In this document: positions 50,305-58,489 of the stretch, piece after piece
How positions within the stretch are numbered: position 1 is the first letter of the stretch
Layout of the letters: each line of letters opens with the position of its first letter
From: Nitrospirota bacterium
GTDB taxonomy: Bacteria; Nitrospirota; JACRHJ01
Direction: 5' to 3'
NCBI GenBank assembly: GCA_021784575.1
Contig: JAJYHX010000003.1
Location: forward strand, 248,001-312,000
Length of the DNA stretch: 64,000 nt
Made by a program: the position numbers and the translations under genes
Notes under the pieces: model-generated
Databases searched by the model: none
The model's input: the letters and a program-made list of their open reading frames with translations, nothing else
What the model was told of the DNA's origin: nothing

Positions 50305-51092
50305 TGTACCCGGTATTGTTTCACATAGGTCCGTTTACCATCCACACATACGGCGTCCTGATCGCCACGGCGTTCCTCGTGGGAATTACGCTGGCCGCGA
50401 GAGAGGGAAAGAGAAAGGGCATAGACCCGGAGCGTATGATGGACCTGGGGCTTTACATATTAATTGCGGCGATAGTCGGCTCGCGGCTCTTTCAGGTCGC
50501 CGTGGAACACAAATATTTCTTTCAGCACCCGCTTGAGATAATAAAGATATGGAAAGGCGGGCTTGCCTTCTACGGCGGGTTTATCGGCGCGCTTCTCGCG
50601 GGGATATGGTATCTCAAAAGGCACAAGATGCCGGTATGGAAAGTGGGAGACGCCCTCGCGCCGTCTATCGCGCTTGGGCAGGCGATAGGACGCATCGGCT
50701 GCTTCTCGGCGGGCTGCTGCTACGGCCTTCCGACGAACGTCCCCTGGGCCGTCACCTTCACCGCGCCCGGGACGCTCGCCATTCCGGGCGTGCCGCTTCA
50801 CCCTACCCAGCTCTACGAGTCGTTCTCCATGTTTATACTGTTCGCCGTGCTGTGGGCGTTCAGGAAGAAAATAAAGTTCGACGGCCAGCTTTTCTGGATA
50901 TATGTCATGTCGTACAGCGTCATCCGCTTCATCATCGAGAACTATCGCGGGGACGTGGAGCGCGGTTTTATCCAGATGGGCGGTTTTGACCTCTCCACCT
51001 CCCAGGGGGTCGCCATCTTCGCATTCCTGACCGCGGCGGTCGCCCTGACGGCTCTTGGCGCGCAGGCGCGGAAAAAACGCGAGATGGAATAA
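50304..51092 (+). CDS. lgt: phosphatidylglycerol-prolipoprotein diacylglyceryl transferase
   Basis: First enzyme of lipoprotein maturation, in the inner membrane. 262 aa with seven helices and GPFTIHTYGVLIATAF, GGLAFYGGFIGALL, GQAIGRIGCFSAGCCYGLPT (the Lgt signature), LHPTQLYES and FIIENYRGD. AAGGAG precedes ATG 50304. Same operon as lspA and the TPR protein. Confidence 0.95.
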   Translation: MYPVLFHIGPFTIHTYGVLIATAFLVGITLAAREGKRKGIDPERMMDLGLYILIAAIVGSRLFQVAVEHKYFFQHPLEIIKIWKGGLAFYGGFIGALLAGIWYLKRHKMPVWKVGDALAPSIALGQAIGRIGCFSAGCCYGLPTNVPWAVTFTAPGTLAIPGVPLHPTQLYESFSMFILFAVLWAFRKKIKFDGQLFWIYVMSYSVIRFIIENYRGDVERGFIQMGGFDLSTSQGVAIFAFLTAAVALTALGAQARKKREME

Positions 51093-51100
51093 TCTTTATT

Positions 51101-51170
51101 GTCATTCCCGCGAATGCTGGAACCCAGAGACTTTAAAAGTCACTAGGCCCCAGTTTTCACGGGGGTGACG
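51101..51170. repeat. REP-like 'GTCATTCCCGCGAA' repeat
   Basis: Starts GTCATTCCCGCGAATGCTGG and ends TTTTCACGGGGGTGAC; the ends are inverted (GTCATTCCCGCG versus CACGGGGGTGAC). This is a degenerate copy of the intergenic repeat found in many Gram-negative genomes. Confidence 0.6.
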
Positions 51171-51182
51171 GACCAAGTAACT

Positions 51183-51473
51183 ATGCAGAGAGCCTGCGAT
51201 ATAGGTAAAAGGAACAAGCTGGACCCAGCCCTTCGGCGCTGGGTCCTGTCATTTGCGTCGGCCTTCGGCGCCGCGGGCCTCATAGGCGGGTTTTACATAG
51301 GCTTCGGGTTCGTAACTTCAGCCGCCGCCCTGCGCTCCCCCCTTATGGAAAAATTTTTTCTTAACACCTTCATCGCCATATCCTGCGCCGCCGCCGCCAT
51401 GATAATCGGCGCGTTCACAGGGAGCACGATTTACAGATTCATAGAGCGCTCAAGGCGCAAAAAACGTGCCTGA
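51183..51473 (+). CDS. small two-helix membrane protein
   Basis: About 96 aa, with two hydrophobic segments (FGAAGLIGGFYIGFGFVTSA and FIAISCAAAAMIIGAFTGST) and basic ends, including C-terminal SRRKKRA. No family assigned. The start is uncertain: ATG 51183 lacks a good ribosome site, and the upstream GTG 51165 lies at the edge of a repeat element. Confidence 0.5.
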   Translation: MQRACDIGKRNKLDPALRRWVLSFASAFGAAGLIGGFYIGFGFVTSAAALRSPLMEKFFLNTFIAISCAAAAMIIGAFTGSTIYRFIERSRRKKRA

Positions 51474-51532
51474 AACACCTCTCTCCCGGCGGCGCGTTTC
51501 ACCCGGATTTTTAATAATATTCCCGCCATCCC

Positions 51533-51561
51533 TTGACAATAGCACCCGATTACGTTATTTT
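51533..51561 (+). promoter_or_regulatory. sigma-70 promoter of the ferritin-like gene
   Basis: TTGACA (51533-51538), 17-bp spacer, TATTTT (51556-51561). Confidence 0.7.
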
Positions 51562-51597
51562 ATTTAAACACCTTTTATCACTTTCCGGAGGGGAATC

Positions 51598-52017
51598 ATG
51601 GCGAGCAAAAAGTTAATTGGGATGCTAAACGACGCTATCGCGCGGGAGTTGCAGGTGAGTATCCAGTACATGTGGCAGCACGTCGTCATTCGCGGCATCA
51701 ATTCCGAATCCATCGGCGGTGCAATCAAGAAAATATCCGTAGCCGAGATGAAACACGCCGAAAAGATTGCGGAAAGGCTCGATTACCTTGGCGGGGTTCC
51801 GACGACCAAGCCTACTTCCATAGAGGTTGGAGGCGGCGCCAAGGAAATGCTGACCCTCGACAGGAAGGCGGAGGAAGACGCCATAAAGCTTTACAAGGAA
51901 ATCGCCGCCCTGGCCGACAAGGAAGGAGACATCGTTACCAGGAAGCTTTTCGAAGACATCCTGGCGGAAGAAGAAGACCACCACAACACGTTTGTAACAC
52001 TGCTTGAGAAGGACTGA
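51598..52017 (+). CDS. bacterioferritin-like ferritin
   Basis: A 139-aa four-helix ferritin-like protein with the di-iron ligands placed as in bacterioferritins: ARELQVSIQYMWQHV (Glu), VAEMKHAEKIAERL (ExxH), and FEDILAEEEDHHNTF (ExxH). Stores iron or detoxifies oxidants. The chain is slightly shorter than classical Bfr (about 155 aa), and no heme-ligand Met is obvious. GGAGG before the ATG. Confidence 0.88.
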   Translation: MASKKLIGMLNDAIARELQVSIQYMWQHVVIRGINSESIGGAIKKISVAEMKHAEKIAERLDYLGGVPTTKPTSIEVGGGAKEMLTLDRKAEEDAIKLYKEIAALADKEGDIVTRKLFEDILAEEEDHHNTFVTLLEKD

Positions 52018-52031
52018 CAGGGTTTGGCGGG

Positions 52032-52388
52032 TTATCTTGTCTCGCCGCCGGCCCAGCGGTCTATACGGTTCATAAGGGCGGGCTCCAGGTCAATGAACCG
52101 GATCCCGCCCCTGCTGACTCTGCTTTCTCCCCTCTTGAAACTGCCGGCCCATATAACACGGACACGGCACTTGATTGCCGATTCCGTCCCCGGCAGGGTA
52201 AATTCCATGTCGAGCTCGTCCCCTTCGGCTATCGGCATGTAGGTGTGGATAAGCATTCCGGTGCGGCTTATGTTCTGGGCATGTCCGAAAAACTGCCTCC
52301 CGGCGTCCATCACCGGCGTTATGGTGATGACTCGGCCCGTAGAGCTTCTCCTGAAGCCGGACCTCTTCTCCAAACCCTTTGCGCTCAT
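52032..52388 (-). CDS. PilZ-domain protein
   Basis: A 118-aa stand-alone PilZ domain with the c-di-GMP-binding pair: KRSGFRRSSTGRV (R-rich RxxxR) and NISRTGMLIHTYMP (D/NxSxxG). The acid residue of the second motif is replaced by Asn, so binding strength is uncertain. Could link c-di-GMP to the type IV pili encoded nearby. GAGGGGA upstream of the ATG. Confidence 0.85.
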   Translation of the reverse strand: MSAKGLEKRSGFRRSSTGRVITITPVMDAGRQFFGHAQNISRTGMLIHTYMPIAEGDELDMEFTLPGTESAIKCRVRVIWAGSFKRGESRVSRGGIRFIDLEPALMNRIDRWAGGETR

Positions 52389-52479
52389 GTTCCCCTCTCC
52401 CCAATCCGATTATAACCGTTTTTAATTATTATTTGCTAAAAATGCGCATAAGTCAAGAACATCGGACAGAAAGTTCCTG

Positions 52480-52509
52480 TTGACAAGCCGGGGCTTTTTA
52501 GGCTAAATT
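52480..52509 (+). promoter_or_regulatory. promoter of the tRNA-Met/tilS unit
   Basis: TTGACA (52480-52485), 18-bp spacer, TAAATT (52504-52509), 14 bp before the tRNA. Confidence 0.65.
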
Positions 52510-52522
52510 ATCATCCTTTCAG

Positions 52523-52599
52523 GGCGGTGTAGCTCAGGTGGTCAGAGCATGCGGCTCATATCCGCAGTGTCCGGGGTTCAAATCCCTGCACCGCCACCA
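52523..52599 (+). tRNA. tRNA-Met (CAT)
   Basis: A 77-nt cloverleaf with encoded CCA: acceptor GGCGGTG/CACCGCC, D stem GCTC/GAGC, anticodon stem TGCGG/CCGCA with loop CTCATAT (CAT), T stem CGGGG/CCCTG and loop TTCAAAT. Elongator tRNA-Met is preferred from the acceptor sequence. tRNA-Ile2, which also has CAT and is modified by TilS (next gene), is the alternative. Confidence 0.9.
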
Positions 52600-52604
52600 T
52601 AAAC

Positions 52605-52629
52605 AAACCCTCCCGCCGGGAGGGTTTTT
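52605..52629 (+). terminator. tRNA terminator whose 3' arm carries the tilS ribosome site
   Basis: AAACCCTCCC (52605-52614), loop GCC, GGGAGGGTTT (52618-52627) and a T-run. The GGGAGGG of the 3' arm is also the only ribosome-binding sequence for tilS (ATG at 52633). Confidence 0.75.
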
Positions 52630-52632
52630 CAT

Positions 52633-54075
52633 ATGTCTGAAAATATCCGACGCCTGTCCACGGGTCTCATCTCAAAAATCAGGAAGTGCTGCCGAGCGCA
52701 CAGGATGTTCGAGCCGGGCGATACGGCGGTCTGCGCGGTCTCCGGCGGCCCGGACTCCATCGCAATGCTGCACGGCCTCCTGGAACTTAAGGACGAACTC
52801 GGTATCTCCCTCTCCGTGGCGCATCTCGACCACGGCTTCAGGGAAGAGTCCGCCTCGGAGGCGGAGTTCGTCGGTAAAACGGCTGAGTCCCTGGGGCTTC
52901 CTTTTTATACCGAGAAGGCCCGGCTGAAAGAGCGGCTCGAAGGGCTGTCCGTAAACAAACAGGCGAAGGCAAGGGAGGCCCGCTACGAGTTCCTCGAAAG
53001 GGCGGCGACAGCATTGAAGGCCGACAGGATTGCCATTGCCCACACAGCCGACGACCAGGCGGAGACAGTCCTTATGCGGATTATCCGCGGCTCCGGCACG
53101 CATGGCCTTGCCGCGATACCGCCAATAAGGGGGACGGTGGTCAGGCCCCTGATATACGCAACCCGGAGCGAGGTTGAAAGCTACCTTGCGGAAAGGGAAA
53201 TCGAAAGCGTATCCGACCCGTCCAATCTGAAAAAGATATACATCCGGAACCGCGTCCGGCTGGAACTTCTGCCGGAGCTTCGGGAATACAACCCGCGCAT
53301 AACAGAGGCCCTCTCGAAGACGGCGGAGCTTCTGCGGACGGACGAAGAGTTTCTGGATGCCTGCTCGCGCGAGGCCCTGGGGAAGGTTGCCCGGCGCGGA
53401 AAAGGCTTGCCGGATGGATGCATCGCGCTCGACCTTGGCAGGCTGGAACGGCTCCCGCAGGCGATAAAAAGGCGCGTGGTCAGGCTTTCCGTGGAAGAAA
53501 TCAGGGATGCGCCCGGTCTTTCATACGGACATGTCCTGAAGGCCGTAAATGAAATATCCGAAGGCCCCACGGGCCGGGGAATAGACGTTCCGGGGGGCCT
53601 GCGGGTGGAGAAAAGCTACCGGGAAATCCTTGTGCGCATCCCAGGAGAGGCGCCGCCTTTCAGCGTTTCCCTGCCCATGCCCGAAGCCGGGACATCGTCA
53701 TGCGCGGAGATTCCCGTCTCCGGGATTAGGGTCAGCGCGGAGATAATTCCCGTAACGCCCTCGCTTGAAGATCTGCAATTAACCGGGCCGGGCGATAACA
53801 ATACGGCGTTATTCGACCCCGGCAGGCTTGCGGGGCCGCTCCTGATACGAAGCCGCAGACCGGGGGACTTCTTTTATCCCGCGGGGATGGAAGGGAAGAA
53901 AAAGCTCAAGGAATACTTCATGGATTTGAAGCTTGCGAGGGCATCGAGGTCTTGCGTGCCGCTCCTTGAGTCCGGAGGCGAGATCGCCTGGGTCATGGGA
54001 TACAGGCGGGACGGGAGGTTTATTCCAGGGCCGGGGAGCAAGGAAGTTATAAAAATTACCATGGTAAATCTATAG
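52633..54075 (+). CDS. tilS: tRNA(Ile)-lysidine synthetase
   Basis: Converts C34 of tRNA-Ile(CAU) to lysidine so that it reads AUA. 480 aa with the PP-loop VCAVSGGPDSIAMLHGLLEL, AHLDHGFREESASEAEFV, IAIAHTADDQAETVLMRIIRGSGTHGLAAIPP and the C-terminal domain (RSRRPGDFFYPAGMEGKKKLKEYFMDLK). AUA codons are frequent in this genome, so the enzyme is important. The gene lies just behind a CAT-anticodon tRNA. Confidence 0.95.
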   Translation: MSENIRRLSTGLISKIRKCCRAHRMFEPGDTAVCAVSGGPDSIAMLHGLLELKDELGISLSVAHLDHGFREESASEAEFVGKTAESLGLPFYTEKARLKERLEGLSVNKQAKAREARYEFLERAATALKADRIAIAHTADDQAETVLMRIIRGSGTHGLAAIPPIRGTVVRPLIYATRSEVESYLAEREIESVSDPSNLKKIYIRNRVRLELLPELREYNPRITEALSKTAELLRTDEEFLDACSREALGKVARRGKGLPDGCIALDLGRLERLPQAIKRRVVRLSVEEIRDAPGLSYGHVLKAVNEISEGPTGRGIDVPGGLRVEKSYREILVRIPGEAPPFSVSLPMPEAGTSSCAEIPVSGIRVSAEIIPVTPSLEDLQLTGPGDNNTALFDPGRLAGPLLIRSRRPGDFFYPAGMEGKKKLKEYFMDLKLARASRSCVPLLESGGEIAWVMGYRRDGRFIPGPGSKEVIKITMVNL

Positions 54076-54097
54076 CCGTCAAACGGAGGATTTCGGG

Positions 54098-54625
54098 ATG
54101 CCAAATTACGGCAAGGTGGTGTTTTCAAGGGCCGAGATACAAAAGAGGGTGCAGGAACTGGGAGAGAGGATTTCCAAGGATTACAAGGGAGAGGACCTGC
54201 TGCTCGTCGGGGTTATGAAGGGCGCGTTCATTTTCATGGCCGACCTTGCCCGCGCCATAAGCATTCCGGTGTCGATAGACTATGTCGGCATCTCGGCGTT
54301 CAACTCGCGCTCGAAGGGCAGGGGCGCAGTCAGGCTGTCCTCGGATATAAACGAGAACATATCGGGGAAAAACATCCTGCTCGTAGAAGACATAATAAAC
54401 AGCGGCCTGACGGTGGAGTATATCATAAACAACCTGAAGGCGCGGGAGCCGAAGAGCGTAAAAATCTGCACACTCCTGGACAAGACGGACAAGCGCAGGA
54501 ACGACTTCCGTCCGGACTATGCCGGATTTACCATCCCGAACATTTATGTAATCGGCTACGGGCTGGACCACCAGGACAGATACAGGAACCTGCCGTATAT
54601 AGCGGCGCTGGAAGAGAATATGTGA
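54098..54625 (+). CDS. hpt: hypoxanthine phosphoribosyltransferase
   Basis: Purine salvage enzyme, 175 aa, with LLLVGVMKGAFIFMADLARAI, the PRPP-binding ILLVEDIINSGLTVEYI and the catalytic-loop region RNDFRPDYAGFTIPNIYVIGYGLDHQDRYRNLPYIAAL. Usual order tilS-hpt is kept, but ftsH, which often follows, is replaced by aroE. Confidence 0.95.
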   Translation: MPNYGKVVFSRAEIQKRVQELGERISKDYKGEDLLLVGVMKGAFIFMADLARAISIPVSIDYVGISAFNSRSKGRGAVRLSSDINENISGKNILLVEDIINSGLTVEYIINNLKAREPKSVKICTLLDKTDKRRNDFRPDYAGFTIPNIYVIGYGLDHQDRYRNLPYIAALEENM

Positions 54626-54698
54626 GGAAGAACAAAGTGCGCGAGAACACGCGGGCGATAAACGCGTGAACTTCCACGTCCGTCATTTGGGAGGTTCT

Positions 54699-55550
54699 AT
54701 GAAAATTTCCGGACATACACGAGTGGTCGCGATATTCGGCGACCCTGTCGAACACACGCTCTCTCCGGCCATGCACAACGCCGCATTCGGCGCGCTGGGG
54801 ATGGACTGCGTCTACGCGCCGTTCCACGTGCGGTCAAACGGCCTCAAGGGCGCCGTCTCCGGGCTTCGGGCGATGGGCTTCGCCGGCGCGAACATAACCG
54901 TTCCGCACAAGGAACACGTCATCGAATTTCTCGACGAGGTGGACGAGGAGGCGAGGCTCCTCGGCGCCGTAAATACCATCGTGAACAAGGGCGGGATACT
55001 TACCGGCTACAACACCGACGGGCGCGGGTTCGTGAAATCTCTCAAGGACGACGCGAGATTCGACCCGAAGGGGAAAAAGGTCTTTATTCTCGGCGCGGGC
55101 GGCGCGGCAAGAGGCATTGCGTTCGCCCTCGTGAACGCGGGCGCGGGCCCTGTATTTCTCTACGACGTTGACGGCCCCAAAAGGGACAAGCTTGTGCTCG
55201 ACCTCAACACCGCCCTGAAGAAGGACGCGGCGCGCGCGGAACCTCTCGACCCGGATTTCATAAGCTCCTGCGCCCTGGTGATAAACGCGACCCCGCTCGG
55301 AATGCGCGAAGGAGACCCTGCGCCATTCCCGGCGGATTCTTTCAAGAAAGGCCAGATGTTCTGCGACATAATATACAACCCGCCGAAAACGGCCGCAATG
55401 GCCGCCGCCGAGGGCGCGGGAGCGCGGGTTTTAAACGGCCTGGGTATGCTCCTGCACCAGGGCGTGATAGCCTTCGAGCACTGGTTTGGCGTTGCTCCGC
55501 CTGTGGAGGTTATGAGGGATGCGTTGAAACAGGGACTAAAGGAGCATTAA
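54699..55550 (+). CDS. aroE: shikimate dehydrogenase
   Basis: NADPH-dependent reduction of dehydroshikimate. 283 aa with VAIFGDPVEHTLSPAMHNAAF, NITVPHKEHVIEF (catalytic Lys), AVNTIVNKGGILTGYNTDGRGF (Asp), the NADP motif LGAGGAARGIAFAL and the C-terminal LGMLLHQGVIAFEHW. GGGAGG precedes ATG 54699. Confidence 0.96.
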   Translation: MKISGHTRVVAIFGDPVEHTLSPAMHNAAFGALGMDCVYAPFHVRSNGLKGAVSGLRAMGFAGANITVPHKEHVIEFLDEVDEEARLLGAVNTIVNKGGILTGYNTDGRGFVKSLKDDARFDPKGKKVFILGAGGAARGIAFALVNAGAGPVFLYDVDGPKRDKLVLDLNTALKKDAARAEPLDPDFISSCALVINATPLGMREGDPAPFPADSFKKGQMFCDIIYNPPKTAAMAAAEGAGARVLNGLGMLLHQGVIAFEHWFGVAPPVEVMRDALKQGLKEH

Positions 55551-55592
55551 AAAGAATTAATATGCCGGTGTCTTAGGGAAATCCGATTGTCC

Positions 55593-55622
55593 TTGACACC
55601 ACAGCCTTCCGTAACATAAAAT
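55593..55622 (+). promoter_or_regulatory. sigma-70 promoter of the pilus operon
   Basis: TTGACA (55593-55598), 18-bp spacer, TAAAAT (55617-55622), 46 bp before pilB. Confidence 0.68.
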
Positions 55623-55667
55623 TAGTCGTTAATTTCGAGCGTTACGTGCTCCCTGGGAGAACCTTTA

Positions 55668-57368
55668 ATGGCCGGCAGGCTCGGACAGTTGCTTGTGTCC
55701 GCCAACATTATAACGGATGAACAGCTGAAAAGGGCGCTTGCCGTCCAGCAGAAAGACGGCGGACGGCTGGGCTCCAACCTTGTCAAGCTCGGCTTTATCG
55801 ACGAAGACAAGCTTATCTCCTTCCTCAGCAAACAATACGGTATACCGGCGGTAAACCTCCAGGACCTGGAAATCGACCAGGGCCTCTGCAAGCTCATCCC
55901 CTCGGACGTGGTCCAGAAATACCAGATAATGCCCATAAACAGGACCGGCGCGGTCATCACAATAGCGATGGTTGATCCCTCCAACGTCTTCGCGCTGGAC
56001 GACGTGAAGTTTATGACTGGCTACAACGTCGAGCCGGTCGTCGCGTCCGAGGGCGGGATAAAGGCCGCGATAAACAAATATTACGACACCGCGGAGGCCC
56101 TCCAGGACGTCATGGCCACGCTCAAGGAAGGCGACGAAAACGTGGACCTCATCATGGAGGAAGAGGAGGACGTAAACCTTGGCGAACTAAAGCAGGCGGT
56201 CGAGGACGCGCCTGTCGTAAAGCTCGTTAACCTCATCCTTACCGACGCAATCGCCAAGGGCGCAAGCGACATCCACATCGAGCCGTACGAAAAATCCTTC
56301 CGTGTGCGCTACAGGGTGGACGGCGTGCTCTACGAGACCATGCAGCCGCCGATGAGGCTCCGGGCCGCGCTCACGTCCCGCCTGAAGATAATGTCCGAAC
56401 TGGACATCTCGGAGCGCAGGCTCCCGCAGGACGGGCGCATCAAGCTCAAGATGAAGGGCAAGGAGGTAGACCTCCGGGTATCGACCCTCCCGACGCTATT
56501 CGGCGAGAAGATCGTCATGCGAATCCTCGACAAAGGCAACCTCCAGCTCGACCTGGGCAAGCTGGGTTTCGAGGAAAGGGCCGGGGCTGACTTTTCCAAG
56601 GCCATAAACAGCCCGTACGGGATGGTCCTTGTCACGGGCCCCACGGGATCCGGCAAGTCCACGACGCTATATTCCGCCCTCTCGAACGTCAACAAGGTGG
56701 ACGTGAACATCATGACGGCGGAAGACCCCGTCGAGTATAACCTGATGGGCATAAACCAGGTCCAGATGAAGGACGAGATAGGGCTTAATTTCGCCGCGAC
56801 CCTTCGCTCTTTCCTTAGGCAGGACCCGGACATAATAATGGTCGGCGAGATAAGAGACTACGAGACCGCCGAGATTGCCGTCAAGGCCGCCCTCACGGGC
56901 CACCTTGTGCTTTCAACGCTCCACACGAACGACGCGCCCTCCACGATAAACCGCCTTCTCAACATGGGCATAGAGCCGTTCCTTGTCGCCTCCTCCACGA
57001 TACTCATCCTTGCCCAGAGACTCTGCCGGAGGATATGCCAGAACTGCAAGGAGCCGGAGAAGGTTCCACCGCAGGCGCTCATCGACATCGGCTTTACGGA
57101 GGAGGAGGCGCGTGAGGTCGTGCCGTACAAGGGGCACGGCTGCGACATCTGCGGCGGCACGGGCTACAAGGGCCGCGTCGCTCTCTACGAGGTCATGCCC
57201 GTCTCCGAGGGGATAAAGGAACTGATACTCGAGGGCGCGACCGCGACCGAGATAAAGAAGTGCATGTTAAACGAGGGGTGCAAGTCGCTCAGGAAGAGCG
57301 GCCTCACCAAAATAAAGCAGGGCATCTCTTCCGTCGAAGAGGTGCTTAGGGTTACGTTCGGAGATTAA
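55668..57368 (+). CDS. pilB: type IV pilus extension ATPase
   Basis: Hexameric ATPase driving pilin polymerisation at the inner membrane. 566 aa: N-terminal MshEN/GspE-N domain (about 1-150), Walker A GPTGSGKSTTLYSAL, Asp and His boxes (EDPVEYNLMGINQVQMKDEIGLNF; TGHLVLSTLHTNDAPSTINRLLNMG), Walker B IIMVGEIRD and the tetracysteine zinc site (CRRICQNC, CDICGGTG). First gene of the operon; pilT follows after 4 nt. Confidence 0.97.
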   Translation: MAGRLGQLLVSANIITDEQLKRALAVQQKDGGRLGSNLVKLGFIDEDKLISFLSKQYGIPAVNLQDLEIDQGLCKLIPSDVVQKYQIMPINRTGAVITIAMVDPSNVFALDDVKFMTGYNVEPVVASEGGIKAAINKYYDTAEALQDVMATLKEGDENVDLIMEEEEDVNLGELKQAVEDAPVVKLVNLILTDAIAKGASDIHIEPYEKSFRVRYRVDGVLYETMQPPMRLRAALTSRLKIMSELDISERRLPQDGRIKLKMKGKEVDLRVSTLPTLFGEKIVMRILDKGNLQLDLGKLGFEERAGADFSKAINSPYGMVLVTGPTGSGKSTTLYSALSNVNKVDVNIMTAEDPVEYNLMGINQVQMKDEIGLNFAATLRSFLRQDPDIIMVGEIRDYETAEIAVKAALTGHLVLSTLHTNDAPSTINRLLNMGIEPFLVASSTILILAQRLCRRICQNCKEPEKVPPQALIDIGFTEEEAREVVPYKGHGCDICGGTGYKGRVALYEVMPVSEGIKELILEGATATEIKKCMLNEGCKSLRKSGLTKIKQGISSVEEVLRVTFGD

Positions 57369-57372
57369 CACC

Positions 57373-58461
57373 ATGGCAAATCTGCACCAGCTTCTTCAGA
57401 CGATGATAGACAAGGGGGCTTCCGACCTGCACATAACCACGGGCTCGCCGCCGCAGCTCCGCATCGACGGCCAGCTCGTCCCGATGAACCTTCCGCCGCT
57501 CCTGGCCGCCGAGACGAAGCAGTTGTGCTACAGCATCCTGACGGACGTGCAGAAGCACAGGTTCGAGGAGAACGACGAGCTTGATCTCTCCTTCGGCATA
57601 AAGGGTCTCTCCCGTTTCAGGGCGAACGTCTTCCTGCAGAGGGGCGCTGTCGCCGCGGCCATAAGGACGATTCCCTTCAAGATACTGTCGCTTGACGAGC
57701 TCAATCTCCCGCCGATTGTGAGCGAGCTTGTAAACAAGTCAAGGGGTCTTATACTCGTTACCGGGCCGACCGGCTCCGGGAAATCCACCACGCTCGCGTC
57801 TATGATAGACAAGATAAACTCCGAGCGCCACGAGCATATCATAACCGTCGAAGACCCGATAGAGTTCCTCCACCAGCACAAAAAGGGACTTGTAAACCAG
57901 CGGGAGGTCGGAGCGGACACCAAGGGCTTCAAGCAGGCGCTGAAATACGTCCTCAGGCAGGACCCGGACATCGTCCTGATAGGCGAGATGAGAGACCTGG
58001 AGACTATGGAGGCGGCCCTGACCGTATCCGAGACGGGCCATCTTGCGCTTGCGACGCTCCACACCAACTCCGCCGTCCAGACGATAAACAGGATAATAGA
58101 CGTGTTCCCGCCGCACCAGCAGCCGCAGGTCCGCGCTCAGCTTTCATTTGTGTTGGAGGGCATCATAGCCCAGCAGCTTATACCCAAGATGAGCGGCCAG
58201 GGACGCGTTATGGCCGCAGAGGTGCTGATACCCTCGCCCGCGATAAGAAACCTTATCCGCGAGGACAAGATACACCAGCTTTATTCGTCCATGCAGACGG
58301 GGCAGGCCAAGTTCGGCATGCAGACCATGAACCAGGCTCTCTACGACCTCTTCGCAAAGAGGATAATCTCCTATGACGACGCCCTGGGCAGAAGCTCCGT
58401 CCCGGACGAGTTCATGGGGATGATAGCCAAGGGCGAAGCTCAGGCGGGCAAGCCGCGATAA
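57373..58461 (+). CDS. pilT: type IV pilus retraction ATPase
   Basis: 362-aa hexameric ATPase that depolymerises the pilus. Walker A GPTGSGKSTTLASMID, Asp box EDPIEFLHQHKKGLVNQREVG, Walker B IVLIGEMRDLETMEAAL, His box TGHLALATLHTNSAVQTINR, and AIRNLIREDKIHQL of the C-terminal retraction region. Length is standard. Confidence 0.97.
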   Translation: MANLHQLLQTMIDKGASDLHITTGSPPQLRIDGQLVPMNLPPLLAAETKQLCYSILTDVQKHRFEENDELDLSFGIKGLSRFRANVFLQRGAVAAAIRTIPFKILSLDELNLPPIVSELVNKSRGLILVTGPTGSGKSTTLASMIDKINSERHEHIITVEDPIEFLHQHKKGLVNQREVGADTKGFKQALKYVLRQDPDIVLIGEMRDLETMEAALTVSETGHLALATLHTNSAVQTINRIIDVFPPHQQPQVRAQLSFVLEGIIAQQLIPKMSGQGRVMAAEVLIPSPAIRNLIREDKIHQLYSSMQTGQAKFGMQTMNQALYDLFAKRIISYDDALGRSSVPDEFMGMIAKGEAQAGKPR

Positions 58462-58489
58462 GAAGACAGTATCTTGAAGGAGGATGATT

